Below are positions 33,067 to 46,000 of a stretch of DNA of 64,000 nt, piece by piece (position 1 is the stretch's first letter; each line of letters opens with the position of its first letter). Both the position numbers and the translations under genes were made by a program. The notes beneath the pieces are model-generated. The model did no database searches. It was not told the origin of the DNA and saw nothing but the letters and a program-made list of their open reading frames with translations. This DNA comes from Rhodanobacter sp. (GTDB taxonomy: Bacteria; Pseudomonadota; Gammaproteobacteria; Xanthomonadales; Rhodanobacteraceae). The stretch covers positions 62,001-126,000 of the forward strand of contig SCRF01000049.1 of assembly GCA_004322005.1 (NCBI GenBank), written 5' to 3'.

Positions 33067-34539
33067 ATGAACAGCAACACCCTCGTCCAGAAGCTCTGGA
33101 ATTTCTGCCACACGCTGCGCGACGACGGCGTGGGTTACGGCGACTATCTGGAGCAGCTGACCTATCTGCTGTTTCTGAAGCTGGCGCACGAGTATGCGCA
33201 GCCGCCGCACAGCCGCGACACGCATATCCCGCGCAGCTGCGACTGGAACAGCCTGAAGGCCAAGACCGGAGAACCGCTGGAAGCGCACTACCTCACCGTG
33301 CTGCACAAACTCGGCGAGGAGCCGGGCATGCTGGGTGCGATCTTCTTCAAGGCGCAGAACAAGATCCAGGACCCGGCCAAGCTGGCGCGGCTGGTGCAGA
33401 TGATCGACGCGGAAAACTGGCTGAGCCTGGAGACCGACGTCAAGGGCGACCTGTACGAAGGCCTGCTGCAGAAGAACGCCGAGGACACCAAGAGCGGCGC
33501 CGGCCAGTACTTCACCCCGCGCGCGCTGATCCAGGCGATGGTGGAATGCGTGCGGCCGGAGCCGAAGAAGACCGTGGCCGATCCGGCCTGCGGCACCGGC
33601 GGCTTCTTTCTGGGCGTGCACGAATGGCTGACCCGCCCCGGCAGCCGGCTCAATCCGACGCAGGCGAAGTTCCTGCGTCACGACACCTTCCACGGCAACG
33701 AGATCGTGGCCAGCGCGCGCCGCATGTGCCTGATGAACCTGTTTCTGCACAACATCGGCGACATCGACGGCGCACCCGCCGTGGAGCGTTCCGACGCATT
33801 GATTTCCGAGCCGTACAAGCACTTCGACTATGTGCTGGCCAACCCGCCCTTCGGCAAGAAGAGCAGCATGACCATCACCAACGAGGACGGCGAGGAGGAC
33901 CGCGACGCGCTGACCTACGAGCGCCAGGACTTCTGGCAGACCACCTCGAACAAGCAGCTCAACTTCCTGCAGCACATCGTGGCGATGCTCAAGAGCACCG
34001 GCCAGGCCGCCGTGGTGCTGCCGGACAACGTGCTGTTCGAAGGCGGCGCCGGCGAAAAGATCCGCCGCAAGCTGCTGGAAACCTGCGACGTGCACACCCT
34101 GCTGCGCCTGCCCACCGGCATCTTCTACGCGCAGGGCGTGAAGGCCAACGTGCTGTTCTTCGACAACAAGCCCAAGGATGGCAAGGTGCACACCAAAGGC
34201 GTGTGGATCTACGACCTGCGCACCAACAAGCACTTCACCCTCAAGACCAAGACGCTCAAGCGCGACGACCTGCAGGACTTCATCGACTGCTACCACCCGA
34301 GCAACCGGCACGAGCGCAAGGAATCGGAACGGTTCAGGTATTTCGACTACAAAACGCTCGTCGCCCGCGACAAGGCCAGCCTCGACATCTTCTGGCTCAA
34401 GGACGACAGCCTGGAAAACCTCGACGACCTGCCGCCGCCGGACGTGCTGGCGCAGGAGATCGTGGACCATCTGGAGGCGGCGCTGGCCTCGTTTCGGGAA
34501 GTTGCAGCCGCCTTGCCGCGATCCGCAGACACGCAATGA
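33067..34539 (+). CDS. hsdM: Type I R-M DNA methyltransferase subunit M
   Basis: DPACGTGGFFLGVHEWL (SAM motif I), YVLANPPFGKKS (NPPF motif IV). Confidence 0.96.
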   Translation: MNSNTLVQKLWNFCHTLRDDGVGYGDYLEQLTYLLFLKLAHEYAQPPHSRDTHIPRSCDWNSLKAKTGEPLEAHYLTVLHKLGEEPGMLGAIFFKAQNKIQDPAKLARLVQMIDAENWLSLETDVKGDLYEGLLQKNAEDTKSGAGQYFTPRALIQAMVECVRPEPKKTVADPACGTGGFFLGVHEWLTRPGSRLNPTQAKFLRHDTFHGNEIVASARRMCLMNLFLHNIGDIDGAPAVERSDALISEPYKHFDYVLANPPFGKKSSMTITNEDGEEDRDALTYERQDFWQTTSNKQLNFLQHIVAMLKSTGQAAVVLPDNVLFEGGAGEKIRRKLLETCDVHTLLRLPTGIFYAQGVKANVLFFDNKPKDGKVHTKGVWIYDLRTNKHFTLKTKTLKRDDLQDFIDCYHPSNRHERKESERFRYFDYKTLVARDKASLDIFWLKDDSLENLDDLPPPDVLAQEIVDHLEAALASFREVAAALPRSADTQ

Positions 34540-34651
34540 ATGCGCTGATGCCGCATGTCCGCCCCATCCACGATGTGTACGGCGCTTGCACGCGGAACAT
34601 GCGTGTTACGCAGTAGCATTGGCGGCTCAGCCAAGCCAGACGGAGAACCAC

Positions 34652-35035
34652 ATGCTCTACAAGAAACAGACATCGAAATCGGTCGAGCGCGCGTTCGAAG
34701 ACGTGCAGGCTTCGGTGAAGGGGCACGGCTTCGGCATGCTGCATTACTACGATTTCCGCAAGACGCTGGCCGACAAGGGCTTCGAGCTGCCCAACGAGTG
34801 CCTGGTGCTGGAAGTGTGCAACCCGCGCCAGGCGGCCGAGGTGCTGGGCATGGACATGTCGGTGAACATGGCGCTGCCCTGCCGCATCTCGATCTACGAG
34901 GACCACGGCAAGACGTATATCGGCATGGTGCCGCCGACGGACCAGCTGTCGCTGGTCTCGGACGATGCGCGGATCGCCGAGGCGGCGCGCGCGGTGGAGC
35001 ACACGATGAAGGAGATCATCGATTCTGCAGCGTAG
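34652..35035 (+). CDS. DUF302-domain protein
   Basis: MLYKKQTSKSVERAFEDVQASVKGHGFGMLHYYDFRKTLADKGFELPNECLVLEVCNPRQAAEVLGMDMSVNMALPCRISIYEDHGKTYIGMV. Confidence 0.85.
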   Translation: MLYKKQTSKSVERAFEDVQASVKGHGFGMLHYYDFRKTLADKGFELPNECLVLEVCNPRQAAEVLGMDMSVNMALPCRISIYEDHGKTYIGMVPPTDQLSLVSDDARIAEAARAVEHTMKEIIDSAA

Positions 35036-35059
35036 GGGCACCCCGAACAACCCCGGCTC

Positions 35060-36602
<1,543 letters not shown>

Positions 36603-36708
36603 TCACCGCGGCAAGGGTACGCCGGGTGCCCGCGATGACGAAACCAACCGATGACCACTCACGCTCGACAACCCCGCATGACCCGAGGCATGCGGGGCCG
36701 CGGACGGA

Positions 36709-37581
36709 TCATTTTTTGGGCGACGGGTCGTTGAAATAGTTGAGGAACGGGTCGTTCGGCTTGAGCACCAGCACACTCTTGCCGTCCTCGAACGATTTGC
36801 GATAGGCGGCCAGGCTGCGGGTGAACGCGAAGAATTCGGGATCCTGGCTGTAGGCCTGCGCATAGATCATCGCCGCCTGGGCGTCACCCTCGCCACGCAC
36901 CGTGGCGGCATCGCGATTGGCATCGGCGCGCAGCACCTGGCCCTGGCGATCGGCGTCGGCCTGGATCTTGGCGGCGGCCTCCTGCCCGGTGTAGCGCAAC
37001 TGGTTGGCCAGCTGCAGCCGCTCGGCACGCATGCGCTTGTACACCGACTCGCTGACCGTATCGGGCAGGTCGATGCGCTTGATGCGCACGTCGACCACGG
37101 CGATGCCCAGGTTCTTGCGTGTGGACGCGTCGGTCTGCTGGCGCACCCGCTCGGTGATGTCCTTGCGGCCGCCGGAGATCAACTCCTGCAAGGTGCGCGC
37201 ATTGAACTCGAAGCGCAACGCATCCTTGATGATCGGCGTGAGCCGCTGCGTCGCCTGCAGTTCATCGCCGCCGGTGGCCTGGTAGTACCTGGCGTTGTCG
37301 ACGATGCGCCATTTCACGTAGAAATCGACGTTGACGCTCTTTTTCTCGGAAGTGAAATAGCGCTCCGGCGCCGCATCCAGCGACAGAATGCGGTTGTCGA
37401 ATTTCAGGTCCTGCTGCACCAGTGGAATCTTGAAATGCAGGCCCGGCTTGTAATCGGTACGCACGATGCGACCGAACTGCAGCAACAGCGCGTTCTGGCC
37501 CTCGTTCACCACGAACATGCTGTTGAGGCCGAGCAGCACCAGCAACGTGACGATGACGGCGGTAACGATCCTGCTGCTCAT
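36709..37581 (-). CDS. hflC: protease modulator HflC
   Basis: SPFH protein MSSRIVTAVIVTLLVLLGLNSMFVVNEGQNALLLQFGRIVRTDYKPGLHFKIPL. Confidence 0.95.
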   Translation of the reverse strand: MSSRIVTAVIVTLLVLLGLNSMFVVNEGQNALLLQFGRIVRTDYKPGLHFKIPLVQQDLKFDNRILSLDAAPERYFTSEKKSVNVDFYVKWRIVDNARYYQATGGDELQATQRLTPIIKDALRFEFNARTLQELISGGRKDITERVRQQTDASTRKNLGIAVVDVRIKRIDLPDTVSESVYKRMRAERLQLANQLRYTGQEAAAKIQADADRQGQVLRADANRDAATVRGEGDAQAAMIYAQAYSQDPEFFAFTRSLAAYRKSFEDGKSVLVLKPNDPFLNYFNDPSPKK

Positions 37582-38663
37582 GGCTGTGCCCCCTTGTTGC
37601 CGGTGGTACTGCCGCTGGCTGGCGACACGACCGCGTTGACGGTGCCGGTGTCGGTGTCGGTGTCGGTGCCGTTGGCCGGCGATTGCTCCGCGCGACCAAA
37701 CGGCAGGTTGATGATGTTGCGGCCGCCGGAGCCATCGATCACCTTGGAATTGTCGGCCATCACCTGTTCCATCGTCTCCAGCCACAGGCGCTTGCGGGTG
37801 ACTTCCGGCGCCGCCTTGTACTGTTTCAGCAGCAGCGCGAAGCGGGCCGTATCGCCCTGCGCACGCGCGATCCGCTCGGCCTTGTAGCCAGCGGCTTCGG
37901 CGGCAATGCGCGCGGCATCGCCACGCGCCACCGGCACCACCTTGTTGGCATACGCCAGAGCCGCGTTCTCGATGCTTTGCTTGTCCTCGCGGGCCTTGTT
38001 GACGTCGTCGAACGCGTCCTTCACCTCTTTCGGCGGCGACACGTTCTGGAAACTGACCTCGGTCACCCGCAGGCCGGCATCGTAGCCGTCCATGGTTTTC
38101 TGCAGCACCTGCTGCGCCTCGTTGACCAGGTTGGCGCCGGCAGCGGAGAGGATCTGGTCCATGTTGCTGCCGCCGATCACCCCGCGCACCGCCGCCTCGG
38201 CGGCCGCCTGGATGGTGCCGTCCGGGTCGTTCAGCGAGAACAGGTACTTGCGCGAATCGTCCACCTGGTACTGCACGGTGAAATCGACGGTGATGATGTT
38301 TTCGTCGCGGGTCAGCATGCTGACAGTGTCGTTGACCGAACGCACGCGCGTGGCCTCGACCTTCCTGACCGACTCGATCGGCTGCGGCAACTTGAGGTGA
38401 AAGCCCGGACCCAGGGTCCGCGAGTACTGGCCAAAGCGCAGCACCACGCCGACTTGCCGGGCATTGATGATGGTGTAGCTGCTGAACAGCAGACCGACCA
38501 CCAGCAGCACCAGCACGGCGGTGAGGATGCCGCCGGCGCCCTGGCCGGTCTTGCCCATGCGGGTACGCAGCTTCCTGAGCAGGTCGTCCAGCGGCGATTT
38601 GCCGGACTGGCGATTCTTGCCCCAGGGATCGTTCGATCCCTTGCCGGGTTCATTCCAAGCCAT
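37578..38663 (-). CDS. hflK: FtsH protease activity modulator HflK
   Basis: MAWNEPGKGSNDPWGKNRQSGKSPLDDLLRKL...SPFH; 4-nt overlap with hflC. Confidence 0.95.
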   Translation of the reverse strand: MAWNEPGKGSNDPWGKNRQSGKSPLDDLLRKLRTRMGKTGQGAGGILTAVLVLLVVGLLFSSYTIINARQVGVVLRFGQYSRTLGPGFHLKLPQPIESVRKVEATRVRSVNDTVSMLTRDENIITVDFTVQYQVDDSRKYLFSLNDPDGTIQAAAEAAVRGVIGGSNMDQILSAAGANLVNEAQQVLQKTMDGYDAGLRVTEVSFQNVSPPKEVKDAFDDVNKAREDKQSIENAALAYANKVVPVARGDAARIAAEAAGYKAERIARAQGDTARFALLLKQYKAAPEVTRKRLWLETMEQVMADNSKVIDGSGGRNIINLPFGRAEQSPANGTDTDTDTGTVNAVVSPASGSTTGNKGAQP

Positions 38664-38832
38664 AGTCAGTCTCCTTGAGGCGGCGGGGAGGCCGGCAACC
38701 GGGGCCGGAACACGCATTGAACGGGATACATCGGGTGCGGCCGCGGTGGCCGAAACGCTGCGCCACACCCATCGAGGGCGAGCGCACAAACGCCGTGCAT
38801 TCTACCAGAGCCGGATGGAATGTTCCCGCTGT

Positions 38833-40218
38833 TCAACAGGGCTGTTCCGCCGGGATCAGCAATTCGCGCAACAGCTGTGTCTCGGCGGCATCGCCACCGC
38901 TGAGCGGCGCGATCACGCTGCGCGGCGCGTCGATCCGCAATTGCCAGCCGTGTTCATCCACGGTCTCGCCGCAGATCGCGCCGGCGGCCTTGAGCCGGGC
39001 ATGCAGCCGGCCGGCGGACAGCGGCAATTGCAGTGCGCACTGCAGCCGCTCGCCACCGAGCAGCTCGCCCAGGGCCTGGCGCAGCAGATCCAGGCCGGCG
39101 CCGGTGGCGGCCGACAGCCAGACCCGCACGGGCTTGCCGTCGGCGTCGCGGTCGATGCGCGGCGCGGTGCGCGTGCGGGGGCTGCGGTCGGGGGTGGCCG
39201 CCGGATCGCCGCCGGCAGCGACATCGGCCCCGATCAAATCGGCGTCGATCAAATCGATCTTGTTCATCACGTGCAGTTGCGGCACGTCGCCGGCGTCGAT
39301 CTCCTCCAGCACGTTGTCGACGATGCCGTGCAGGCGCGCGCGCTCGTCGTCGGCCGCATCGCTGACATGCAACAGCAGATCGGCATCGCGCGCCTCGGCC
39401 AGGGTGGCGCGGAACGCCGCCACCAGATCGTGCGGCAGCTCGCGGATGAAGCCCACGGTGTCGGCCAGCACGGCCGGACCGCAGCTGAGATCCTCCAGCT
39501 TGCGCACGGTCGGGTCGAGCGTGGCGAACAGCTGGTCGGCGACATACACCCCGCCGCTGGTCAGCGCATTGAACAGGGTCGACTTGCCGGCGTTGGTGTA
39601 GCCGACCAGGGCCACCCGCGGCACCGTGTTGCGCAACCGCGAGCGGCGCTGCTGGCCGCGCTGGGTCTGTACTTTCTGCAGGCGCTTGGTGAGCATCTTG
39701 ACGCGTTCGCCGAGCAGCCGGCGGTCGGTTTCCAGCTGGGTTTCGCCCGGGCCGCGGTTGCCGATGGCGCCGCCGCGCTGGGTGTCCAGATGGGTCCAGC
39801 CGCGCACCAGCCGGGTGGCCAGATGCTTGAGCTGGGCCAGTTCCACTTCCAGCTTGCCCTCGTGCGAACGTGCGCGCTGGGCGAAGATGTCCAGGATCAG
39901 GCCGGCCCGGTCGACCACGCGCACGTTCAGCAGCTTTTCGAGATTGCGTTCCTGCACCGGGGTCAGCAGGTGGTCGACCAGCACCACGTCGGCGTCCAGC
40001 GCACGCACCGCCTCGGCGACTTCGTCGGCCTTGCCGCTGCCGATGTAGTAGCGTGGATTGGGGCCCTCGACACGCGCCGCGATCGTGCCCAGCACTTCGG
40101 CACCGGCGGATTGGACCAGCTCGGCGAATTCCGCGGCGCGGCGCTCGGCATCGCCCTCGCTACGGGAATGCGGCAGCACCAGCACGGCGCGGTCGCCTTT
40201 CTTCTGTCTGTCGAACAC
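38833..40218 (-). CDS. hflX: GTPase HflX
   Basis: GRGPGETQLETDRR-like GNRGPGETQLETDRRLL; G1 GYTNAGKSTLFN; DTVGFI; NKID. Confidence 0.96.
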   Translation of the reverse strand: MFDRQKKGDRAVLVLPHSRSEGDAERRAAEFAELVQSAGAEVLGTIAARVEGPNPRYYIGSGKADEVAEAVRALDADVVLVDHLLTPVQERNLEKLLNVRVVDRAGLILDIFAQRARSHEGKLEVELAQLKHLATRLVRGWTHLDTQRGGAIGNRGPGETQLETDRRLLGERVKMLTKRLQKVQTQRGQQRRSRLRNTVPRVALVGYTNAGKSTLFNALTSGGVYVADQLFATLDPTVRKLEDLSCGPAVLADTVGFIRELPHDLVAAFRATLAEARDADLLLHVSDAADDERARLHGIVDNVLEEIDAGDVPQLHVMNKIDLIDADLIGADVAAGGDPAATPDRSPRTRTAPRIDRDADGKPVRVWLSAATGAGLDLLRQALGELLGGERLQCALQLPLSAGRLHARLKAAGAICGETVDEHGWQLRIDAPRSVIAPLSGGDAAETQLLRELLIPAEQPC

Positions 40219-40293
40219 TGCTGGCTATGGCCTGTCGGGGGCAACGCCCACTTCATGCGGGCGCACACCCTGTCATTCAAGTATTCGCTTCAC

Positions 40294-40581
40294 TCAAGCA
40301 TCGGCTTCACTGGGTGCCGCTGCCGCGTCGGCATGACTGTCGTGTTCGTCATGATCTTCGTGGCCATTGGTGATGCGCACGTTGCGACTGGGCACCACGG
40401 TGGAGATGGCATGTTTGTAGACCATCTGGCTCACCTGGTTGCGCAGCAGCACGACGAACTGGTCGAACGATTCGACCGTGCCCTGCAACTTGATGCCATT
40501 GACCAGATAGATGGCCACCGGCACGCGCTCACGCCGCAACGCGTTCAGAAACGGATCCTGCAACGATTGTCCCTTAGACAT
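40294..40581 (-). CDS. hfq: RNA chaperone Hfq
   Basis: [66 protein letters not shown]. Confidence 0.98.
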   Translation of the reverse strand: MSKGQSLQDPFLNALRRERVPVAIYLVNGIKLQGTVESFDQFVVLLRNQVSQMVYKHAISTVVPSRNVRITNGHEDHDEHDSHADAAAAPSEADA

Positions 40582-40763
40582 TTCTTGTTCTCCCCTCGCC
40601 ACGGACAGGCCGGAGTAAAAAACGCCAACGGCGCCTCGGCCCAACATGTTCAGGATGTTAACCGCTTTCAAATGCATGATGAAAGGAGATTTTTGCGCAA
40701 CGGCAGCATGACCGCCGGGCTGGAGCGGCCGGCAGAGCGCATGAAGGCGCCGGCATGAGCCGA

Positions 40764-41714
40764 TCAGCCCGCCCGGGCACCCAGAAACAGCCGCAACGCA
40801 TCGGCCGCCCGCTCGGCCGAGCCGGGCCGATCCGGATCGAGCTGGCGGGCGCCGAAGTCGCTGCGCAGCCAGGTGATCTGCCGTTTGGCCAGCTGGCGCG
40901 TGGCGTAGATGCTGCGATCGCGGAACCCGGCAGGGTCGGTCAGTCCGTCCAGATGCTCCCACGCCTGGCGGTAACCGACCGCCCGCATCGCCGGCAGCTG
41001 TTCGTGCAGATCGGCGCGGCGGCGCAGCGCGCGCACCTCGTCGAGAAACCCCGCCGCCAGCATCGCGTCGAAACGCCGCGCGATGCGCGCATGCAGCTCG
41101 CCGCGATCGGCCGGCAGCAGCGCCAGCTTGAGCACGCGCCACGGAAACCGCGTGCGGCTGCCGCGCTGCTGTTCGGACAGCGGCCGGCCGGTCAGTTCGA
41201 TGACCTCCAGCGCGCGCTGCAGGCGCTGCGCGTCATGGCAGCCGATCCGCGTGGCGGCCAGCGGGTCCAGCCGCGCCAGCCGCGCATGCATGCCGGGCCA
41301 GCCGAGCTGCGCCGCCTCGTCGGCCAGCCGCGCACGCAGCGCCGGCACCGCCTCGGGCAAGTCGGAAAGTCCCTGCTGCAGGGCGCGGAAATACAGCCCG
41401 GTACCGCCAACCAGCAGCGGCAGCCTGCCCTGCGCGCTGATCTGCTGCATGGCCGCCAGCGCGTCGGCGCGAAACTCCGCCGCGGAATAGGCTTGCGTCG
41501 GATCGCGGATATCGACCAGCGCATGCGGATAACGCGCCAGCGTCGCCGCGTCGGGTTTCGCCGTGCCGATATCCATGCCCCGGTAGACCAGCGCCGAATC
41601 GACGCTGATCAGGCCCAGCGGAAACCGCTCGCTCAGCGCGCACGCCAGCGCGGTCTTGCCCGAGGCAGTGGGGCCCATCAGGAAGATGGCCAGCGGGCGT
41701 GAGTCGAGTGGCAT
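40764..41714 (-). CDS. miaA: tRNA dimethylallyltransferase
   Basis: [42 protein letters not shown]. Confidence 0.97.
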   Translation of the reverse strand: MPLDSRPLAIFLMGPTASGKTALACALSERFPLGLISVDSALVYRGMDIGTAKPDAATLARYPHALVDIRDPTQAYSAAEFRADALAAMQQISAQGRLPLLVGGTGLYFRALQQGLSDLPEAVPALRARLADEAAQLGWPGMHARLARLDPLAATRIGCHDAQRLQRALEVIELTGRPLSEQQRGSRTRFPWRVLKLALLPADRGELHARIARRFDAMLAAGFLDEVRALRRRADLHEQLPAMRAVGYRQAWEHLDGLTDPAGFRDRSIYATRQLAKRQITWLRSDFGARQLDPDRPGSAERAADALRLFLGARAG

Positions 41715-41841
41715 CCGGAAATTGTAGGCGGCGCACCGCCCCCCGACCAGCAGGCTGTCGGCAATCACGCCGGCAAGTGGTGCGCGCGCCCTATAATTGC
41801 GTCTTCCCCGCCCGTGTTGCAGGCCTACCGATGGACACCCC

Positions 41842-42876
41842 ATGTCGCAGACGATGAAAGCCCTGGTCAAGCGCAAGCCCGAGCAGGGCATCTGGATGGA
41901 ACAGGTGCCGCTGCCGGTGGTCGGCCCGAACGAAGTGCTGATCAAGATGGAGAAGACCGCGATCTGCGGCACCGATCTGCACATCTACAAGTGGGACGAG
42001 TGGAGCCAGCGCACGATCGTGCCCGGCCTGACCATCGGCCACGAATTCGTCGGCCGCATTGTCGAGATCGGTCCGGGCGTGACCGGCTACCAGCTCGGCG
42101 ACCGCGTCTCCGCCGAAGGCCACATCGTCTGCGGCCATTGCCGCAACTGCCGCGCCGGCCGCCAGCACCTGTGTCCGAACACCGTCGGCATCGGCGTGAA
42201 CCGCAACGGTGCGTTCGCCGAGTACATGAGCATGCCGTCCTCGAACCTGTGGCCGATCCCGGACCAGATTCCGTCCGAGCTGGCCGCGTTCTTCGACCCG
42301 TACGGCAATGCCGCGCACTGCGCGCTGGAATTCGACCTGATCGGCGAAGACGTGCTGATCACCGGCGCGGGGCCGATCGGCATCATCGCCGCGGGCATCG
42401 CCAAGCACGTGGGTGCGCGCAACGTGGTGGTCACCGACGTCAACGACTACCGCCTGAAGCTGGCCGCCGACATGGGCGCCACGCGGGTGGTCAACGTGGC
42501 CAACCAGTCGCTGCGCGACGTGGTCAGGGACCTGCACATCGAGGGCTTCGACGTGGGCCTGGAGATGAGCGGCAACCCGCGCGCGTTCAACGACATGCTC
42601 GATGTGATGTACCACGGCGGCAAAGTTGCGATGCTCGGCATCATGCCGCGCGGCGCCGGCATCGACTGGGACAAGGTGATCTTCAAGGGCCTCACCCTGC
42701 AGGGCATCTACGGCCGCAAGATGTACGAGACCTGGTACAAGATGACCCAGATGGTGCTGACCGGCTTCCCGCTGCAGAAGGTGCTGACCCACCAGATCGC
42801 CATCGACGATTTCCAGCGAGGCTTCGATCTGATGGATGCCGGCACCTGCGGCAAGGTGGTCTGTTCCTGGCATTGA
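41842..42876 (+). CDS. tdh: L-threonine 3-dehydrogenase
   Basis: [59 protein letters not shown]. Confidence 0.96.
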   Translation: MSQTMKALVKRKPEQGIWMEQVPLPVVGPNEVLIKMEKTAICGTDLHIYKWDEWSQRTIVPGLTIGHEFVGRIVEIGPGVTGYQLGDRVSAEGHIVCGHCRNCRAGRQHLCPNTVGIGVNRNGAFAEYMSMPSSNLWPIPDQIPSELAAFFDPYGNAAHCALEFDLIGEDVLITGAGPIGIIAAGIAKHVGARNVVVTDVNDYRLKLAADMGATRVVNVANQSLRDVVRDLHIEGFDVGLEMSGNPRAFNDMLDVMYHGGKVAMLGIMPRGAGIDWDKVIFKGLTLQGIYGRKMYETWYKMTQMVLTGFPLQKVLTHQIAIDDFQRGFDLMDAGTCGKVVCSWH

Positions 42877-42928
42877 TCGACCGCCCGCGGCAACGAGGAA
42901 TCTCGAATAGGCTGGTTCTAGATGCTTG

Positions 42929-43005
42929 GTAGGAGCGCACCCTGTGCGCGAATGCTCTGTGCAGCGGTCGTGACAAGAGCATTCGCGCACAGGGTGCGCT
43001 CCTAC
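42929..43005. repeat. REP/REPIN subtype A
   Basis: gtaggagcgcaccctgtgcgcgaatgctct ... agagcattcgcgcacagggtgcgctcctac. Confidence 0.95.
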
Positions 43006-43080
43006 CAAAACCCGGCAAGATGCCGGATCAGGGTAGCCGCCGGTGCCACCTGGTGATGACTTTCACGGAGCGCAATCTGC

Positions 43081-46000
43081 ATGATCGATCGTCGTTTGCT
43101 CGATGACCCGCGCCTGGTCCTCGTGCGCCAGCACGCCGAACGGCTTTACCGCTCCCATCGCCTGCGTCGCGGACTGCTGGCGCTGGGTATCCTGCTTGCC
43201 GTATTCGGCCTGCTCGGTTTTTTCGCCGCGCCACCGCTTTTGAAATCGCAACTGCAAAGCCGGATGGGCACCCTGCTGGGTCGACCGGTGACGATCGGCG
43301 CCGTGCATTTCGATCCCTACACGCTGCGACTGGACCTGGATCGGTTGCATATCGGCGCGCCCGATGGCCATGCGGCATTCGTCGATGTCGACCGGCTCAC
43401 CATCAACGCTTCCTGGACTTCGCTGTTTCGTTGGGCACCCGTGCTGGACGAACTGGCACTGCAGCACCCTCAGTTGCACATCACCCGTCTGGCACCGCAG
43501 CTCTTCAACTTCTCCGATCTGCTGGAACGCCTCAAAGGCAAGCCGGACCCGAATGCGCCACCGAGTCGTTTCGCCGTGGCCAACATCAGCGTGCACGACG
43601 GCGACATCGTTTTCGACGACAAGGTGCTGGCGATCAGCCACCATGTCGAGCGGCTCGAACTGGGCATTCCGTTCCTGGCCAACCTGCCCGCCGATACCGA
43701 CCTGTTCGTGCAGCCGCTGCTGGCGGCGCGCATCGATGGCAGTCCATTGCGCATCGATGGCAAGACCAAACCCTTCGCCAGCAACCGCGAGTCGGAACTC
43801 GACTTCCAGTTTGACCACCTGGATCTGCCACGCTATCTCGGCTACGTACCGACCACGCTGCCGGTGGCGATTCCACGCGGCCAGCTGTCCGGCCAGCTGC
43901 AGCTGCATTTCGCCACCGACGGCAAGAACACGCAGCTGCAGCTCGGCGGTCAACTGACGCTGGACGACTTCAAACTGACCACTCCCGCCGGCGTTGCGCT
44001 GCTGGCACTGAGGCACGGCGCCGCCCAGCTGACCGACGTGCAACCGCTGATCTCGCGCTATCACCTCGGGGCAGTCCAGCTCGACCGCGCCGCCGTGCAT
44101 TACCAGCGCGGCGCCGGCGGGCACAGCAATTTCGATGCGCTGACCGCCACGGCTGCCGGTCAGCCGTCGCCCCAGCCTGCTTCGTCACCGAACGACGTGC
44201 GCATCGACTCGCTGATCCTGCGGCAGGGTCGTTTCGACTATGCCGATCCCGGTGCCGGCGGCGACCAGCCGGCCACCCTCGCGCTGCAGGACGTGCACGG
44301 TACGCTGCGTGGCCTGTCCACCGTCTCCGCACCCATCGGCAGCCTCGATCTGGCCGCGCAATTGAACGGTGGCGCGGTGCACGCCAGCGGCAAGCTCGAC
44401 CTCGCCGGCGCACGCTTCGACGGCAAGCTGGCGCTGCAGGGCGTCGCCGTGGCGCCCCTGCAATCGCTGGCCCTGCCGCCATTGCAGGCCACCATCGCCC
44501 ATGGCCATCTCGATGCCGAGGGTCGGCTGCAGGCGGCCTGGGGCAAGACGCTGAACCTGCATCTGGAGCCGGCGCGGTTCGGCATCGACGGCCTGGTCCT
44601 GAAACGGCACGACGGCACGACGCCGGTGGCCTGGAAGTCGATGCAGGCGAAGCTGACCCGGTTCGACCTGACCAGCCGCCAGGCGCAGATCGAAAGTCTG
44701 CGCGTGCAGGGACTCAATCTCGACGTGAACCGGCTGCGCAACGGCCGCTTCGACCTGGCCAGCCTGCTCGCCACCGCACCCTCCACCCATCCACCGTCAG
44801 CGAAACCCGGCCCAGCAACGACCGCGCCGGGCTGGCACTGGAGCCTCACCCATCTGGGCATCGAGAACAGCGACATCGCCTTCCGTGACCTGCGTGCCGA
44901 CCGGCCTGCGCCGGTCGCGCTGCACATCGATCGCTACGGCATCGACGGTTTGTCCGACAACCTGCACGAGCCGGTCAAGCTGACGCTGACCGGCCTGCTC
45001 GGCAGGCGCAGCTATGCGCTCACCGGTCAGGTGCGGCCGAAACCGCTGGACGCCCAGCTGCAGGTCACGGCGCGCGGCCTGGACATCGCACCGTTGCAGT
45101 CGCTGATCAGCGTGCCGCTGAACGTGCGCATCGGCAGCGCCCTGCTCAGCACCAACGGTCGCCTGCGCTATCGCGATCGCGGCGCTGCGCCGGCGCGCAT
45201 CGACTATCGCGGCCAGGCCACGCTGGGCCGGGTCCGCGTGCAGGACAAGCTGACCGACGATGACTTCCTGCGCTGGCATTCGCTGTCCGCCAGCAACCTG
45301 GTGCTGCGCCTGGGTGAAGGTGCGCCGCATGCGGACATCGGCGGGCTCGCGCTCAGCGATTTCTACGCCCGCGTGATCGTCAACAGCAACGGCCGCCTCA
45401 ACCTGCTGGACGTGGTGACGAACCAGGCCGAAGCTCCCGTGTCGGTGACACGCGCCGAAAAGACGCCGGTACCGGCCGCGGCACCGACGCCTGCCGTGGC
45501 GGCCACCCCATCAGGCCCGGCCCCGGAAATCCGGATCGGCCAGATCACGCTGGTGCGCGGCCAGCTCAACTACACCGACAACTTCATCAAGCCCAACTAC
45601 AGCGCCAACGTCACCGATCTGGCGGGCAAGATCGGCGCGTTCGGCACCAGCGCAGGCCCACCGGCCGCACTGGTGCTGCAGGGCAAGCTGGACGAAAATT
45701 CGCCGGTGGACATCACCGGCAGCATCAACCCGCTGACGCCGATGGCCTTTCTCGACATCAAGGCAAAGGCCGACGGAGTCGAACTCGACCATCTGTCGCC
45801 CTATTCCAGAAAATACGCCGGCTACCCGATCACCAGCGGACGGCTCAACGTCGACGTGCACTACCTGCTCGACCAGCGCAAGCTCACCGCGGACAACCAT
45901 ATCTTCATCGAACAGCTTACCTTCGGCGACCGCGTCGATGCGCCGGGCGTGAGCCATCTGCCGGTGAAGCTGGCGGTGGCGCTGCTGAGGAATTCGCAGG

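Noticed and set aside
33060-34616. 518-aa ORF overlapping hsdM in another frame
   Set aside because: R/A/P-rich frame-shifted translation; the 33067-34539 frame has NPPF and SAM motifs.
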